Source: a virus. From it: DNA of 27,034 nt. The notes beneath the pieces are model-generated. The model had not been told where the DNA came from. It worked only from the letters and a program-made list of their open reading frames with translations, and made no database searches. The translations under genes and the position numbers were made by a program. Shown piece by piece: positions 13,772 to 22,140 of the stretch. The DNA lies in the IMG/VR virus record IMGVR_UViG_3300048588_000287, positions 1-27,034 of that record. One strand, given 5' to 3'. How positions within the stretch are numbered: the first letter of the stretch is position 1; the number at the start of each line of letters is the position of its first letter.

Positions 13772-14646
13772 GACATGGCCTGCCCTTCCGGGTTCACGAT
13801 TGGCTTGAACGGCAGCCCGCCGAAATTGATGTAGTTGTCGCGCTCGACGCAGGCCGGCCGGGTGCCAGGGCAACCGGGAAGCCCGCGCACGTCGGTCACG
13901 TCTGCCAGCCCGACCGCCCCGTACAGCAGGCGCACCTGGCTGCCGGAATGCTCGACGATCGTGCGGCGTTCGGTGATCTCGATCGTGCCATTGTGCGCCT
14001 CGATCTCGCGCGTCCATTCGCAGCTGCCCTGCAGCAGGGAAAACGGCGCGACGCCGAATCCGGAAGTTGTCAGGGTCAGGCCTTCCACGTCTGTCACCAC
14101 GGCGTCGACGTAGAAATCTTCGGGGTCCAGGTTGCAGCCGCGCAAGCCCGTGCTGTACGGCCGTTTCCAGCACGCGCGCTGTGACTTGGCGCCCTGCCGC
14201 TTGGCCTGGGCCAGCGCGCGCCCTGGCGTGCATGTCAGCTGCAGCTGGGTGTCGGTGTATTCCGGCTGTCCTACCTCGCCGGCCCACTGCAGCTTAGGCG
14301 GGTCGGTGGCGCCGTAGTGGGTGGCCAGCACCATGACGCTGATCGTGTCGCTTGGCACGTAGGGGTGCCAGAGGTCGCCGAAATCCTGCGTCGACGGGAT
14401 CTCGATCGGGTTTTCGATCTGGCGGCGCAGGTACGGCAGCCGGATGGCGAAATTGTCTTTTGCCCTCGAGGCGGTCTGCCGCAGGTTGTCGCACGTGATT
14501 TTCGAGGCGCGCCAGGTGGTGGCGTCGGCGGTGATCACGTCATCGTCGGCCTGGGCGAACCACCACACGGCGCCCTGCAGCGCGAACCGGAACAGCAGCA
14601 CCGGCTTGCCACCAAAGAATGCGCGCTGCAGCTGGTCAAACAGCAT
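13759..14646 (-). CDS. phage BR0599/DUF2163-like tail-tip protein
   Basis: The 295-residue protein shows the BR0599 family signature in its C-terminal third: a C-P-G-T-R-P-A-C cluster, then N-Y-I-N-F-G-G-L-P-F near residue 275, preceded by an alternating beta pattern (G-T-I-E-I-T-E-R-R-T-I). The N-terminal part resembles DUF2163 distal tail or hub proteins of siphophages and gene-transfer agents. Several cysteines (C157-, C166- and C254-region) could bind a metal such as the iron-sulfur site reported in some tail-tip proteins, but that is speculation. The ATG lies 11 bases inside the end of the preceding tail gene. Confidence 0.7.
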   Translation of the reverse strand: MLFDQLQRAFFGGKPVLLFRFALQGAVWWFAQADDDVITADATTWRASKITCDNLRQTASRAKDNFAIRLPYLRRQIENPIEIPSTQDFGDLWHPYVPSDTISVMVLATHYGATDPPKLQWAGEVGQPEYTDTQLQLTCTPGRALAQAKRQGAKSQRACWKRPYSTGLRGCNLDPEDFYVDAVVTDVEGLTLTTSGFGVAPFSLLQGSCEWTREIEAHNGTIEITERRTIVEHSGSQVRLLYGAVGLADVTDVRGLPGCPGTRPACVERDNYINFGGLPFKPIVNPEGQAMSWGA

Positions 14647-15817
14647 CGTCGACGATCCCCACGAATAGAAATTCGGTTTCCAGTGTGTCGCCGTTCCACC
14701 AGTTGAGGCGATTCACGTCGGCATTCTGCCGGGCGAAGGTCATAAACGACACCTGGGCGATCCCCTCGGCGGCCACGCTGGCCGGCCATGGGGCATCGAC
14801 GAACAGCCGTTCGCGCGCGCTGTCGACGAACGTCACGGCGGTAACGCGGCGGTACAGGATCGTGCCGTCGGTGAGCTCGACGCGAATGTCGCGGCGGCTG
14901 GTGCGCAATCCGGCATCCACCAGGCCGGCCCAGCCGACATTGATCGTGGATGCGCCGCTGGTGATCCCGTTCGGCGCGGTCAGGTCGTGGCCAAGCGATG
15001 GCACCCACAGCGGCTGTGCGCGGCCCGCCAGCAGGTACATGAAGCGGATCAGGTCGAAGGCCGCGGCGCTGCCGTAGGCGGTCGCCGTGCGCGCCAGCAG
15101 CGTGGCAGGGTGGCCCACCAGGTCGGCGAGGAACGGCATCGCGGCGGATGCGTCTTTCGAAACGATATCGCGCGCGTGGGTCAGCTCGGGATCTCGCGCC
15201 CAGTCGCTGCCCAGCTCATACACCGGGAACCCGCGATAGGTCGGCACGTCGTCGGCCGGCGCCACGGTCAGCGATTCCGCCAGGCGCATGCCCACCGAAT
15301 AGAACGATTCGTCGCCGGTGAAGCGCTGCAGCTGCGGCACGTTGTCGAGCGTCGCGCGGTAGGCGGGCACGATGCGCGCACCTGCAGGCCATGCCAGTTC
15401 CGTGCCTACCGCCAGCGTCACGCCGCCGCTGTTGAAGCTGTCGACGGTGACCAGCTCGCGAATGCGCGGGTTGTCGCCCAGCAGCAGCGCCTTGCCGCCC
15501 ACCTTGAACCGAAGCCGGGACGCGTCGCCGGCGATCGCGGTCGCGCCGATGCTGATCGGGCTGGTCAGCTGTAGCGCGTCACTCTCGACCGGCACAATCC
15601 ACGGGCCGATGCCCTGCAGCTGCAGTTGCGTTTCCAGCAGCTGCCGCGCCTGCCCCTTGGCCTTGCCGGCGGCGCCCAGCACGATGCGCGGGGTCTGCCG
15701 CACGCGCTGCAGCTGTTCCGGCCCGGTGGCGGCGCCGTCGACCATGGTCAGCCACTGGAACTGTTCGGTTCGCTCGCCGCCAGTCGGGAACGCCCACAGG
15801 AGCGGATCAGGTGCCAC
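14636..15817 (-). CDS. tail protein downstream of the tape measure (393 aa)
   Basis: The position directly after the tape measure, and a beta-rich sequence with distal-tail characteristics, make this a distal tail or tail-tip component. Notable elements are L-W-A-F-P-T-G-G at the N terminus, a mid-region P-I-S-I-G-A-T-A-I, and W-W-N-G-D-T-L-E-T-E-F-L-F-V near the C terminus, a motif seen in tail proteins paired with BR0599 genes. The start is GTG at 15817, overlapping the tape-measure stop by 11 bases. No enzyme motif is present. Its sub-location (Dit-like versus hub) is not certain. Confidence 0.66.
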   Translation of the reverse strand: MAPDPLLWAFPTGGERTEQFQWLTMVDGAATGPEQLQRVRQTPRIVLGAAGKAKGQARQLLETQLQLQGIGPWIVPVESDALQLTSPISIGATAIAGDASRLRFKVGGKALLLGDNPRIRELVTVDSFNSGGVTLAVGTELAWPAGARIVPAYRATLDNVPQLQRFTGDESFYSVGMRLAESLTVAPADDVPTYRGFPVYELGSDWARDPELTHARDIVSKDASAAMPFLADLVGHPATLLARTATAYGSAAAFDLIRFMYLLAGRAQPLWVPSLGHDLTAPNGITSGASTINVGWAGLVDAGLRTSRRDIRVELTDGTILYRRVTAVTFVDSARERLFVDAPWPASVAAEGIAQVSFMTFARQNADVNRLNWWNGDTLETEFLFVGIVDDAV

Positions 15818-18719
15818 TGGTCAGGCCTTCCCAGTTGGCTTTGACGTGGGTCAGCACGATGCGTTCGCCGGCGGCACCTGCCAGCGCGTTGGCGATCGCG
15901 TCGTCGCCGATTGCCACGACCGGCGTGGTCACGATGCCAGCGCCGCCGCTGTCGCCGCCCGACAAGCCGCCATTGTCGCGGTGGCGCGAGTCGCGTTTCG
16001 TCAGCACTTCCTCGCCCTTTTCCAGGATGACCGGCAGCTCGTTCGGGCCAAGGCCCGCGACGCCGCCCGTGTGCATGCGTGGCGCGCCTGCGAACAGCAG
16101 CGCCGGCACCTGGCGGCGGGTGCCGCTGCCGCCCGCCATGCCGCCGCTGTGATTGCTGCCGGCGCTCATCATCGCGGCCGTCGACTTCCCGAGGCCCGGG
16201 TAGATGGCGTCCAGCAGCTGCAGCACCAGGTAGGTGGCCAGCGCGTTGGCGGCGATCTGGGCCATCCCGCGGGCGAAGTTCAGCACGAAATCGCGGAGCG
16301 CTTCGCCGGCGGTCTTGCTGCCCTCGGCCAGGTCGGTGAACAGCGTGGTCAGCGCGCCTTTCAGCACCTGCGTGGCCTTGTAGCCAAGGCTCTGGGTATT
16401 GATCGAAAGCTGCGCGATCTGGCCATCGAGGACCGTGATCGATTCCGATGCCTTCTTGAAGGTCAGCGCATCGTCGGCCGCGAACGCCGCGTCGCGGATC
16501 TCCACCAGCGCGGTGCGCTGCTGCTGCAGGATGCCCAGCGAAACCATGCGCTGTTCGTTGACGCGCGTCTCTGCGTCATCCTGGCCAAGCATGCCGGCTT
16601 CGACCTGGGAACCGGTGGCGGTTTCCGTGTCGGTGAAAGCGCCCATCGCCTCCGAAACCTTGCGCTGCACGTCCTGCAGCTGCGAGGCGAACGTCTCGGA
16701 ATTGATCACCTTGCGGGCCAGGTTGTACCCGGCGGTGTCGCCCTCGGCCAGCATGCGCGCCAGCGTGAGGCGGAATTCCTCCTCTAGCTCGGCGCGGGTT
16801 GCGCGCCCGGTTTCGCCCTGCGCGCGCAGTAGGCGGATATGCAGCGAACCGAGGGTGCGGGTCAATTCCTCCTCGGCGTCCTTTTGCCCCTTGATGGCAT
16901 CGATCGCGACCTGTTTCCGGTCACGCATGAGGATGATGATTTTCGCGTTCGCCGCGGCCACTTCCACGGTGCCCTTGGCCGAGCCGCGCTCGGCTTCGGC
17001 GGCCTCGATCGACGCGTCGATGCTTTCCAGCTCGAGGCGCTGTTTCTCGGCGAAGTAATCCGCAATGCTGATCTTGCCGGCGTCGTACAGCTGCTGCAGC
17101 TGATCCAGCGAACGCTTGACGGCATCCGCCACCAGCTGGGCATTGGTCGCCGCCAGGGCGGCCGCTTCCTTCGACGCCTTGCCAGCATCGCCCGCTGCCG
17201 GCGGGGTGCCCACCTTGCCGGGCTTGTCCGGGTCGGCCACCGCGTAGGCCTTGTCGATCTCGCTCTGCGCCAGCGCGTCGGTGGTGCGGTCGATCTCGGC
17301 GAGCGCGTCGGTGGTTTTCTTCGCCGCCTTGGCGAACGCCTCGCCGACGCTGTCGGCCTGGATCTGGGCGCCGCGCAGCTTCGCGCCGGCGGCACCGTAG
17401 GCCGCGGCGATCTTGTCGCCGATGATCGGGATATTCGAAGCGCCGGCGGCCAGCTTGTCGTATAGGCCCGCGCCCGCGCGCAGCACGGCGTTGAACGCGG
17501 TGATGAAAGCCGCCTGCAGCACGGCCGCGGCGGTGGTCCAGTAGCCTTTGACCAGCGTGGCGTATTTCAGCAGCCCGTTGACCAGCGCAATGCCGGCCAG
17601 GCGTACCTCGAGGAACTCCTCGCTCAGCAGCTTGCCCAGCTGCCAGCCGGCGAATGCCGCGATCAGCAGGCCCAGCCCGCCCTTGATCGCGCCCAGCGCG
17701 CCGGTGCCTTTCTGGCCCAGCAGCGTGAAGCTGGTCGACGTCGCGGTGACCAGCGCCGGCATGGCGGTGAAAAACGCGATGATCGCCGGCATCGCCCCGG
17801 CGCCCTTCATGGCAATCCACGCCAGCGCGGCCACCGGTGCCAGCTTGATGAATGCATTGATGATCGACGGAATGTTGTCGGCGATCGATTTCAGCGCGTC
17901 GGCCAAGTCGCGCGCGGCGGTGCCGGCCTCGGCGCTGGTGGTCAGGTACTGCACGAACGAGTTGCGGATCTGGGTAAAGCCGTCGGCAATGGTCGGCGGG
18001 AACTCCGCAAACTCTCGCTGGATCTCCGCGCTCTGGCTCAGCAGCGCGCGCAACACAGCTTCGCTGGTCAGCTTGCCGGCCTCGGCCACCTTGCGCAGCT
18101 TGCCGACGGGAATGTCCATACCGTCGGCGATCGCCTGGGCAAGGCGCGGGGTCTGCTCGAGGACGCTGTTCAACTCCTCGCCGCGCAGCGTGCCGGATGC
18201 CAAGCCCTGGGAAAGCTGGAACAGCGCGGCCTCGGCACCAGCGCCGCCGCCACTGATCTTGGCGGCCTGATTGATCGTCTCGGTCAGCTTCAGCTGGGTG
18301 GCTTGATTGAGCCCGATCCCGCGGGTACTGCGCTCGATGCGCGCGTATAGGTCGACGGTCGCCAGCAGGCTAGTGCGGGTGCGCTGGGCGATCTCGAATA
18401 CCGCGCGCTGCGCGACGGCGAAGTTCTGGGCGCTGGTGGTGGCCAGCTTCAGCTTGGCCGCGATGTTCGACGCTTCATCGCTGGCGCGGATCAGGCCGGC
18501 AATGGACAGGCCGGCGCCGAGGGAAGCCGCCAGCCCCGCCACAATGCGCGCGCTGTTGCTCAGCCGCTGGTTGAGCGTGGTGATGCCCGCGGCCGATGCG
18601 CCGCCGATCTTTTCTCCCGACCGGCGCGTCTGTTCCAGCTGCCCCTGAATCGATTGCAGGGCCGCCCGGAATTGGGCCAGCTCTGCGGTAATGCGGATCT
18701 TCAGGTTTTCAGTGGACAC
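15807..18719 (-). CDS. tape measure protein
   Basis: A 970-residue protein that sets tail length and leaves the tail at infection. The first 240 residues carry the tape-measure N-terminal domain: a coiled-coil start, then Q-A-A-K-I-S-G-G-G, L-A-S-G-T-L-R-G-E-E-L-N-S-V-L-E-Q-T-P-R-L-A near 170-195, and A-G-K-L-T-S-E-A-V-L. Hydrophobic segments lie at about 290-325 and 340-360, possible membrane-penetrating parts. Residues 520-780 are coiled-coil. The C terminus has the common H-T-G-G-V-A-G-L-G-P-N-E-L-P-V-I-L-E-K-G-E-E-V-L box. The start is GTG with AAGGA nine bases upstream, just after the frameshifted chaperone stop. If spacing follows about 1.5 angstrom per residue, the tail would be near 145 nm. 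Confidence 0.92.
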   Translation of the reverse strand: MSTENLKIRITAELAQFRAALQSIQGQLEQTRRSGEKIGGASAAGITTLNQRLSNSARIVAGLAASLGAGLSIAGLIRASDEASNIAAKLKLATTSAQNFAVAQRAVFEIAQRTRTSLLATVDLYARIERSTRGIGLNQATQLKLTETINQAAKISGGGAGAEAALFQLSQGLASGTLRGEELNSVLEQTPRLAQAIADGMDIPVGKLRKVAEAGKLTSEAVLRALLSQSAEIQREFAEFPPTIADGFTQIRNSFVQYLTTSAEAGTAARDLADALKSIADNIPSIINAFIKLAPVAALAWIAMKGAGAMPAIIAFFTAMPALVTATSTSFTLLGQKGTGALGAIKGGLGLLIAAFAGWQLGKLLSEEFLEVRLAGIALVNGLLKYATLVKGYWTTAAAVLQAAFITAFNAVLRAGAGLYDKLAAGASNIPIIGDKIAAAYGAAGAKLRGAQIQADSVGEAFAKAAKKTTDALAEIDRTTDALAQSEIDKAYAVADPDKPGKVGTPPAAGDAGKASKEAAALAATNAQLVADAVKRSLDQLQQLYDAGKISIADYFAEKQRLELESIDASIEAAEAERGSAKGTVEVAAANAKIIILMRDRKQVAIDAIKGQKDAEEELTRTLGSLHIRLLRAQGETGRATRAELEEEFRLTLARMLAEGDTAGYNLARKVINSETFASQLQDVQRKVSEAMGAFTDTETATGSQVEAGMLGQDDAETRVNEQRMVSLGILQQQRTALVEIRDAAFAADDALTFKKASESITVLDGQIAQLSINTQSLGYKATQVLKGALTTLFTDLAEGSKTAGEALRDFVLNFARGMAQIAANALATYLVLQLLDAIYPGLGKSTAAMMSAGSNHSGGMAGGSGTRRQVPALLFAGAPRMHTGGVAGLGPNELPVILEKGEEVLTKRDSRHRDNGGLSGGDSGGAGIVTTPVVAIGDDAIANALAGAAGERIVLTHVKANWEGLTSGT

Positions 18720-18723
18720 GGGT

Positions 18724-19023
18724 TCAATCCTTCAGGAATTCCTCAAACTGCTCTTTGTCGTATTTCGACGCGGCCCGAACCACGATGGCCAGTTCGCGTT
18801 CCCTGCGCCGGCGGTCCCTGTCGATCGCTGCCCCCCAGAATTCCACCTCCGCCAGTGTGTATTCGTTGACGTCGCTTCGGCTGTGCCCCGCGGATATCAG
18901 TTGCTGGCAGGTGTCTCCCCAGCCCCAAGATTCCTCAATGCGGACCCCACCGCGCCCTCTGCGCCGGCGAGGCTGGTCAGAATGCCCGGGTCCAGGCCGA
19001 GCATCGGGGCCACCCGGTCGGTA
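18724..19023 (-). CDS. T-like extension of the tail assembly chaperone (expressed by -1 frameshift)
   Basis: A frame without a suitable start codon encodes a cysteine/tryptophan then helix-rich segment: W-G-W-G-D-T-C-Q-Q-L, G-H-S-R-S-D-V-N-E-Y-T-L-A-E-V-E-F-W, then a basic helix and an acidic F-E-E-F-L-K-D end. It sits between the G-like gene and the tape measure, where lambda makes gpGT by -1 slippage, and it is in the -1 frame relative to G. It is open from the T7 run at 19023-19029 to the TGA at 18724-18726. A fusion from there would be 255 residues. The part before about 18944 is arginine/glycine-rich and looks like a non-selected reading, so the real slip may be nearer that point. Confidence 0.66.
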   Translation of the reverse strand, partial: YRPGGPDARPGPGHSDQPRRRRGRGGVRIEESWGWGDTCQQLISAGHSRSDVNEYTLAEVEFWGAAIDRDRRRRERELAIVVRAASKYDKEQFEEFLKD

Positions 19024-19490
19024 AAAAAATCGGTGTTCGTCCCGACGATCGCTTTCAACGCCAGGTAGATCTCCTGCGGTTCGAACTCGCCCACCTTGCG
19101 GGTGGTTTCGTCCAGCGCGATCGCCACCACTTCGGTGATCTTTTCGCCATGCTCTGCCATGAGGCGCAGGAACTTGGCGATCTCGGCGCCCAGCAGCGCA
19201 TCCATGGGGTTCGTGGGTGCCGCAGGTACATCGGAGGGCTGGCCGGTGGCCGGCTCGCTGGCTGCGCTTACGTCGGCCAGGGGGGGTCCGGGTTCGGCGC
19301 CAGGCTTCAGCGGCCCGACCAGGCCGACCAGCCCTTCGATGATGGGGAGGCCAGCGCGAAGGATCGGCCAGATCTGGCGCGTCACCAATCGCTTGACCAC
19401 GTACTTTTTGCCGTTGCCGATGATCTCGCGCGTAGCCGCGGGCGCGAGGGCGGAGGCCGCCTCGGCGGCCTGTTGGTTCGGATTGCTCAT
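18897..19490 (-). CDS. tail assembly chaperone (G-like)
   Basis: The 197-residue product lies between tail tube and tape measure, the constant place for the G-type chaperone that coats the tape measure during tube assembly. It has K-K-Y-V-V-K-R-L-V-T-R-Q-I-W-P-I-L near the N terminus (a tail-chaperone-like core), a proline/alanine linker at about 63-93, and helices at 95-160 with E-I-A-K-F-L-R-L-M-A-E-H-G-E-K-I. The ATG follows an AGGGGGG ribosome site. It contains the codon pair TTT TTT after GAT, an in-frame slippery heptamer. Family membership is inferred from position and architecture more than from sequence. Confidence 0.72.
   Translation of the reverse strand: MSNPNQQAAEAASALAPAATREIIGNGKKYVVKRLVTRQIWPILRAGLPIIEGLVGLVGPLKPGAEPGPPLADVSAASEPATGQPSDVPAAPTNPMDALLGAEIAKFLRLMAEHGEKITEVVAIALDETTRKVGEFEPQEIYLALKAIVGTNTDFFTDRVAPMLGLDPGILTSLAGAEGAVGSALRNLGAGETPASN
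19023..19029 (-). promoter_or_regulatory. candidate -1 slippery site UUUUUUU
   Basis: On the minus strand seven T form X XXY YYZ exactly in the G reading frame (the last base of GAT, then TTT TTT). Phe-Phe written as TTT TTT is unusual in this GC-rich gene set. The -1 frame entered there is the one encoding the T-like segment. Confidence 0.5.
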
Positions 19491-19518
19491 GGAAATGCCC
19501 CCCTGGGCAGTGGTGGAA

Positions 19519-20271
19519 TTACTCGACGATCACGGCCTTGTAATACTGGCTCAGGCCCGGCGTGACGATGTTGGCGTCGGCCAGCACGGTGCCCACCAGT
19601 TCCAGGACCGCGAAGTCGTCGCCGATCCAGTTGATGGCCTGCGCCGGCGCGAACTTCACGCGGTAGGCATGGACGATCACCGGCTTGTCGCTCTCGGCCT
19701 CGTTCAGGCCTTCGAACAGCAGTTCGTATTCGAGGCCGCTGTTCACCATCGCCTGCACCACCTGCTGTTTGGTGTTGGCGTAGGTGACTTCGATGTTCGG
19801 CGCGCCCGCAACGGGGTCGGGGATCGATCCAGTGGCCAGCACTTCGATGCCGCCCGGGGTCAGGTTGTAGTCGGTGCCCGCGACGTAGGTGGTCACGCCG
19901 CCCGGCCCGGTGACGGTGGTGATCGCGCTCGGCGCGCGGGCCAGTGGGGTGGTGCCGCCCTTGTATGCGACCACGTCCTCGCTGGTCACGGTGCCCGCGG
20001 CCTGGCTGGTCCAGGTGCCGCCGGATGCGCGCGCGATGTTGGCGCCGTCCAGGTCATGCACGCTCACGTTGCAGGTGACCGAGGAAACGCGGTCGGCCTT
20101 GGCGTAGGTGCCGCCGCCGCCCTTCGTGAAATTCTTCAGTTCCTTCGTGTCCAGCTGCGCACCGAACACCAGCTGCGAGCAGTTGCCGATCAGGATCAGC
20201 GGTGCGAGGGCACCGACGACGCGCATTTTCACCTTGCCGGCGCCGAGGTATGCATAGGTTTGGCGGGCCAT
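19519..20271 (-). CDS. major tail tube protein
   Basis: A 250-residue beta-rich protein of tail-tube character: a short basic N terminus, L-A-P-L-I-L-I-G-N-C-S-Q-L (about 22-34), F-T-K-G-G-G-G-T-Y, a V-S-V-H-D-L-D strand, and a second half with Y-E-L-L-F-E-G-L-N-E and P-V-I-V-H-A-Y-R-V-K-F. N-E-A-E-S-D-K-P and the following strands are frequent in tube proteins of siphophages. It polymerises into the tube around the tape measure. The ATG has GGAGA eight bases upstream. The gene lies between the terminator-type gene (gp37-like) and the chaperone, and no sheath gene is present, which argues for a siphovirus. Confidence 0.8.
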   Translation of the reverse strand: MARQTYAYLGAGKVKMRVVGALAPLILIGNCSQLVFGAQLDTKELKNFTKGGGGTYAKADRVSSVTCNVSVHDLDGANIARASGGTWTSQAAGTVTSEDVVAYKGGTTPLARAPSAITTVTGPGGVTTYVAGTDYNLTPGGIEVLATGSIPDPVAGAPNIEVTYANTKQQVVQAMVNSGLEYELLFEGLNEAESDKPVIVHAYRVKFAPAQAINWIGDDFAVLELVGTVLADANIVTPGLSQYYKAVIVE

Positions 20272-20286
20272 CTTGTTCTCTCCGAA

Positions 20287-20748
20287 TCAGGGTTGTTGGG
20301 TGTAAACGACGGTGGTTTTGAAAGCCATCGGGACATAAGTGAAGCCTGCATCGCTGTAGCCCGCGCCGGGTGCTGGCGCCAGCTTCAGGCGGCTAAGGCC
20401 CGGTGCTGGCTTCCATCCCACCAGCGCCACCATTGCCGCGCTGAAAATCGGGCTTGCCGCTTCCTTCGCGCCCGATGCGCGCAGGGTGCCTTTGCTCGAT
20501 CGCGCTACCGCCACCACCAGGAATTCGAGATCCACCGCTTGCACCGCGCCCTGGCCTACTTGCTCGCCGGGTTGGTAGCCGTTGTAGATCACGGCCACGG
20601 ACGGGACTAGCTGGGACTCCTCCTCTACGGCGCCGTATTCCTTCGTGTCGTAAACGAACTTCACCACCTGGGCGGCCTGCAGCGTGGCGCGCAGGCGTTC
20701 CACGATGGCCGTTTCGATCTCGATCGGGGTCGGCGCGGGGGTGGTCAC
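20287..20748 (-). CDS. Mu gp37-like tail terminator protein
   Basis: The 153-residue protein has the gp37/DUF1834-like pattern: an N-terminal I-E-T-A-I-V-E-R-L-R helix, a strand with V-P-S-V-A-V-I-Y-N-G-Y, an L-E-F-L-V-V-V-A-V-A-R-S strand and a C-terminal Y-V-P-M-A-F-K-T-T-V-V-Y. Related proteins cap the tail tube or sit at the head-tail junction. The start is GTG at 20748 in a GTGA overlap with the preceding gene. It sits between the gpG-like gene and the tail tube, as expected for a tail terminator. The exact role in this phage is inferred. Confidence 0.72.
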   Translation of the reverse strand: MTTPAPTPIEIETAIVERLRATLQAAQVVKFVYDTKEYGAVEEESQLVPSVAVIYNGYQPGEQVGQGAVQAVDLEFLVVAVARSSKGTLRASGAKEAASPIFSAAMVALVGWKPAPGLSRLKLAPAPGAGYSDAGFTYVPMAFKTTVVYTQQP

Positions 20749-21236
20749 AGGCCCATGCTCTTGGCCATCGCGCCCAGCGCGCTACGCGCCCACGACGGTG
20801 GCAGTTGAACGCTCCCGGCCACCAGGGGCAGGAACGGGCGCGACGGGATCGTCGCCATTTTCAGGAAGTGCAGGCCGCCACCGACGGGCACGGCCAGGTG
20901 CTTGGCATTCTTCGGCAGGATCGTGGCGCCGAACTGATGCACGCCGGCGTATTGCACGTTCGTGCCCACCACCACCGCATCGCCCTGCACCTGCGACGTG
21001 AAGCTGCGCGCCAGCCGGCCGGTGTCCTGCAGCGGCTTGCCGGTGCGGTATTTCGGGTTCAGGGGCTTCCATGGAACGCCCCACGGACTCACGCCCAGGC
21101 GGAAACACAGGCGCACGCGGTTGGCGATGGCGTTGCCCAGTGCGCCCAGCGCGCGGGTTTGCTCGGCGCCACCGAGGGCCATCTTTGCCAGCTTGGCCTC
21201 CACCTGGCTGGCCAGCAGTTGCCACTTGACGTTCAC
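20745..21236 (-). CDS. phage virion morphogenesis protein (Mu gpG-like)
   Basis: This 163-residue protein shows the virion-morphogenesis (tail S/gpG) signature: R-V-R-L-C-F-R-L-G-V-S-P-W-G near 40-53, P-L-N-P-K-Y-R-T-G-K-P-L-Q-D-T-G-R-L-A-R-S-F and G-T-N-V-Q-Y-A-G-V-H-Q-F-G-A, then R-P-F-L-P. In Mu, gpG is needed for completing tails and joining head and tail. The start is GTG at 21236, forming a GTGA overlap with the DUF1320 gene; the frame back to 21263 is a shadow. Its place between gp36 and gp37 equivalents differs from Mu, where G lies before the protease gene. Confidence 0.82.
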   Translation of the reverse strand: MNVKWQLLASQVEAKLAKMALGGAEQTRALGALGNAIANRVRLCFRLGVSPWGVPWKPLNPKYRTGKPLQDTGRLARSFTSQVQGDAVVVGTNVQYAGVHQFGATILPKNAKHLAVPVGGGLHFLKMATIPSRPFLPLVAGSVQLPPSWARSALGAMAKSMGL

Positions 21237-21655
21237 CGGCCCACGTACCCGCGCAGCGTGCAACTGGTGAAAACGCGCGGCTCCGCGGTCACGTCCATGC
21301 CGCCCTCTACCGGCAGCACGGGCGCCAGCTCTGGGATGGCCTGCAGCCCCTTGACCAGGTTTTCGAGGAAGGCGATCGCCTGATTGCGGCGGCGCTTGAT
21401 CTCATAGGTCACTTTCTTGGCGTGGATCTCATACCGCGCCAGGTCCGCGGTGATCTCGACGATCCGCGGCGGGGTGGCACCCTGCAGCGGAACGGCGAAT
21501 GTGCGATTCGGGATCGCCACCAGGTAGCTATCGACGATGCTCTCGGCATCGGCGATAGCCATGGCCAGGGTTGCCCCTTCCGCGCTTTCGATCACCTGCG
21601 CGACTTCGACGGTGCCGAAGCGGGCTTCATACCCTTCCTGATCGAGGTACGCCAC
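21233..21655 (-). CDS. DUF1320 (Mu gp36-like) head-tail joining protein
   Basis: A 140-residue helical protein with the DUF1320 elements: an acidic, aromatic N terminus (Y-L-D-Q-E-G-Y-E-A-R-F-G), I-A-D-A-E-S-I-V-D-S-Y-L, A-D-L-A-R-Y-E-I and the Y-E-I-K-R-R-R-N-Q-A-I-A-F-L-E-N basic helix. gp36-type proteins act as head-completion or adaptor subunits between portal and tail. The start is GTG at 21655, three bases after the previous stop. It is followed by the gpG- and gp37-like genes, forming a compact neck set. Confidence 0.82.
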   Translation of the reverse strand: MAYLDQEGYEARFGTVEVAQVIESAEGATLAMAIADAESIVDSYLVAIPNRTFAVPLQGATPPRIVEITADLARYEIHAKKVTYEIKRRRNQAIAFLENLVKGLQAIPELAPVLPVEGGMDVTAEPRVFTSCTLRGYVGR

Positions 21656-21657
21656 GG

Positions 21658-22116
21658 TCAGGCCTTGGGCGCTTCCGGGCCGCCAGCGTTGGCGGCGACG
21701 ACGTCGGCCTCGGTGCCGGTCAGGGCCGCGTCGACCACGGCAGCAGCGGCAGGATCGTTGCCGTTGTCGGCCGCGATGATCTGGGCCGCGCTCGGGCCTG
21801 CGCCGTTGCCGGTGGTCTGGCTGGTTTCGGGCACGTCGCCGGCGTCGTCATCCTTCGCGGTCGCCTTGTATTTCTCGACTTCCTTGCCGTCGATCAGGCG
21901 CTGCAGGCCTTTCTTGCCGTCGGCGTCCTCGCTGTTGGCAAGGTCCGAAGCGCTCAGGCGATCGCCTTCGACCAGCATGCGGTTGCCGATGCCGATGCGG
22001 TTGCCCGCGGTCACGACGTGCGTGCCCTTGTTGCTGATCGCGCCCTTGTCGGCGCTGTCCTGCGGCGATGCGGCGGCGCCACCCTTCGACGCGGCGGCGG
22101 TCTTTTCCTTGGTCAT
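21658..22116 (-). CDS. gp35-position head protein, low complexity (152 aa)
   Basis: The protein occupies the slot of Mu gp35, between the major capsid and gp36 genes. It is hydrophilic and low in complexity, with an N-terminal K/A/S-rich tail, a middle with R-L-S-A-S-D-L-A-N-S and a C-terminal alanine/aspartate-rich region; aromatic residues are nearly absent. The short helical middle (about 45-85) resembles the folded core of gp35-like proteins, but the similarity is weak. The ATG has GGAG eight bases upstream. A terminator-like hairpin separates it from the major capsid gene, so its expression may be lower. Precise role unknown. Confidence 0.62.
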   Translation of the reverse strand: MTKEKTAAASKGGAAASPQDSADKGAISNKGTHVVTAGNRIGIGNRMLVEGDRLSASDLANSEDADGKKGLQRLIDGKEVEKYKATAKDDDAGDVPETSQTTGNGAGPSAAQIIAADNGNDPAAAAVVDAALTGTEADVVAANAGGPEAPKA

Positions 22117-22140
22117 GGTCCTAGCTCCGTTGGTGGGTGT

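Noticed and set aside
15372-16787. 471-residue plus-strand open frame opposite the tape measure and next tail gene
   Set aside because: Composition is typical of a shadow frame (A/G/R/V/H-rich with no fold pattern), and the minus-strand genes are recognisable throughout.
19096-20610. 504-residue plus-strand open frame opposite the chaperone and tail tube genes
   Set aside because: No domain resemblance and no promoter or ribosome site; it spans several coupled minus-strand genes.
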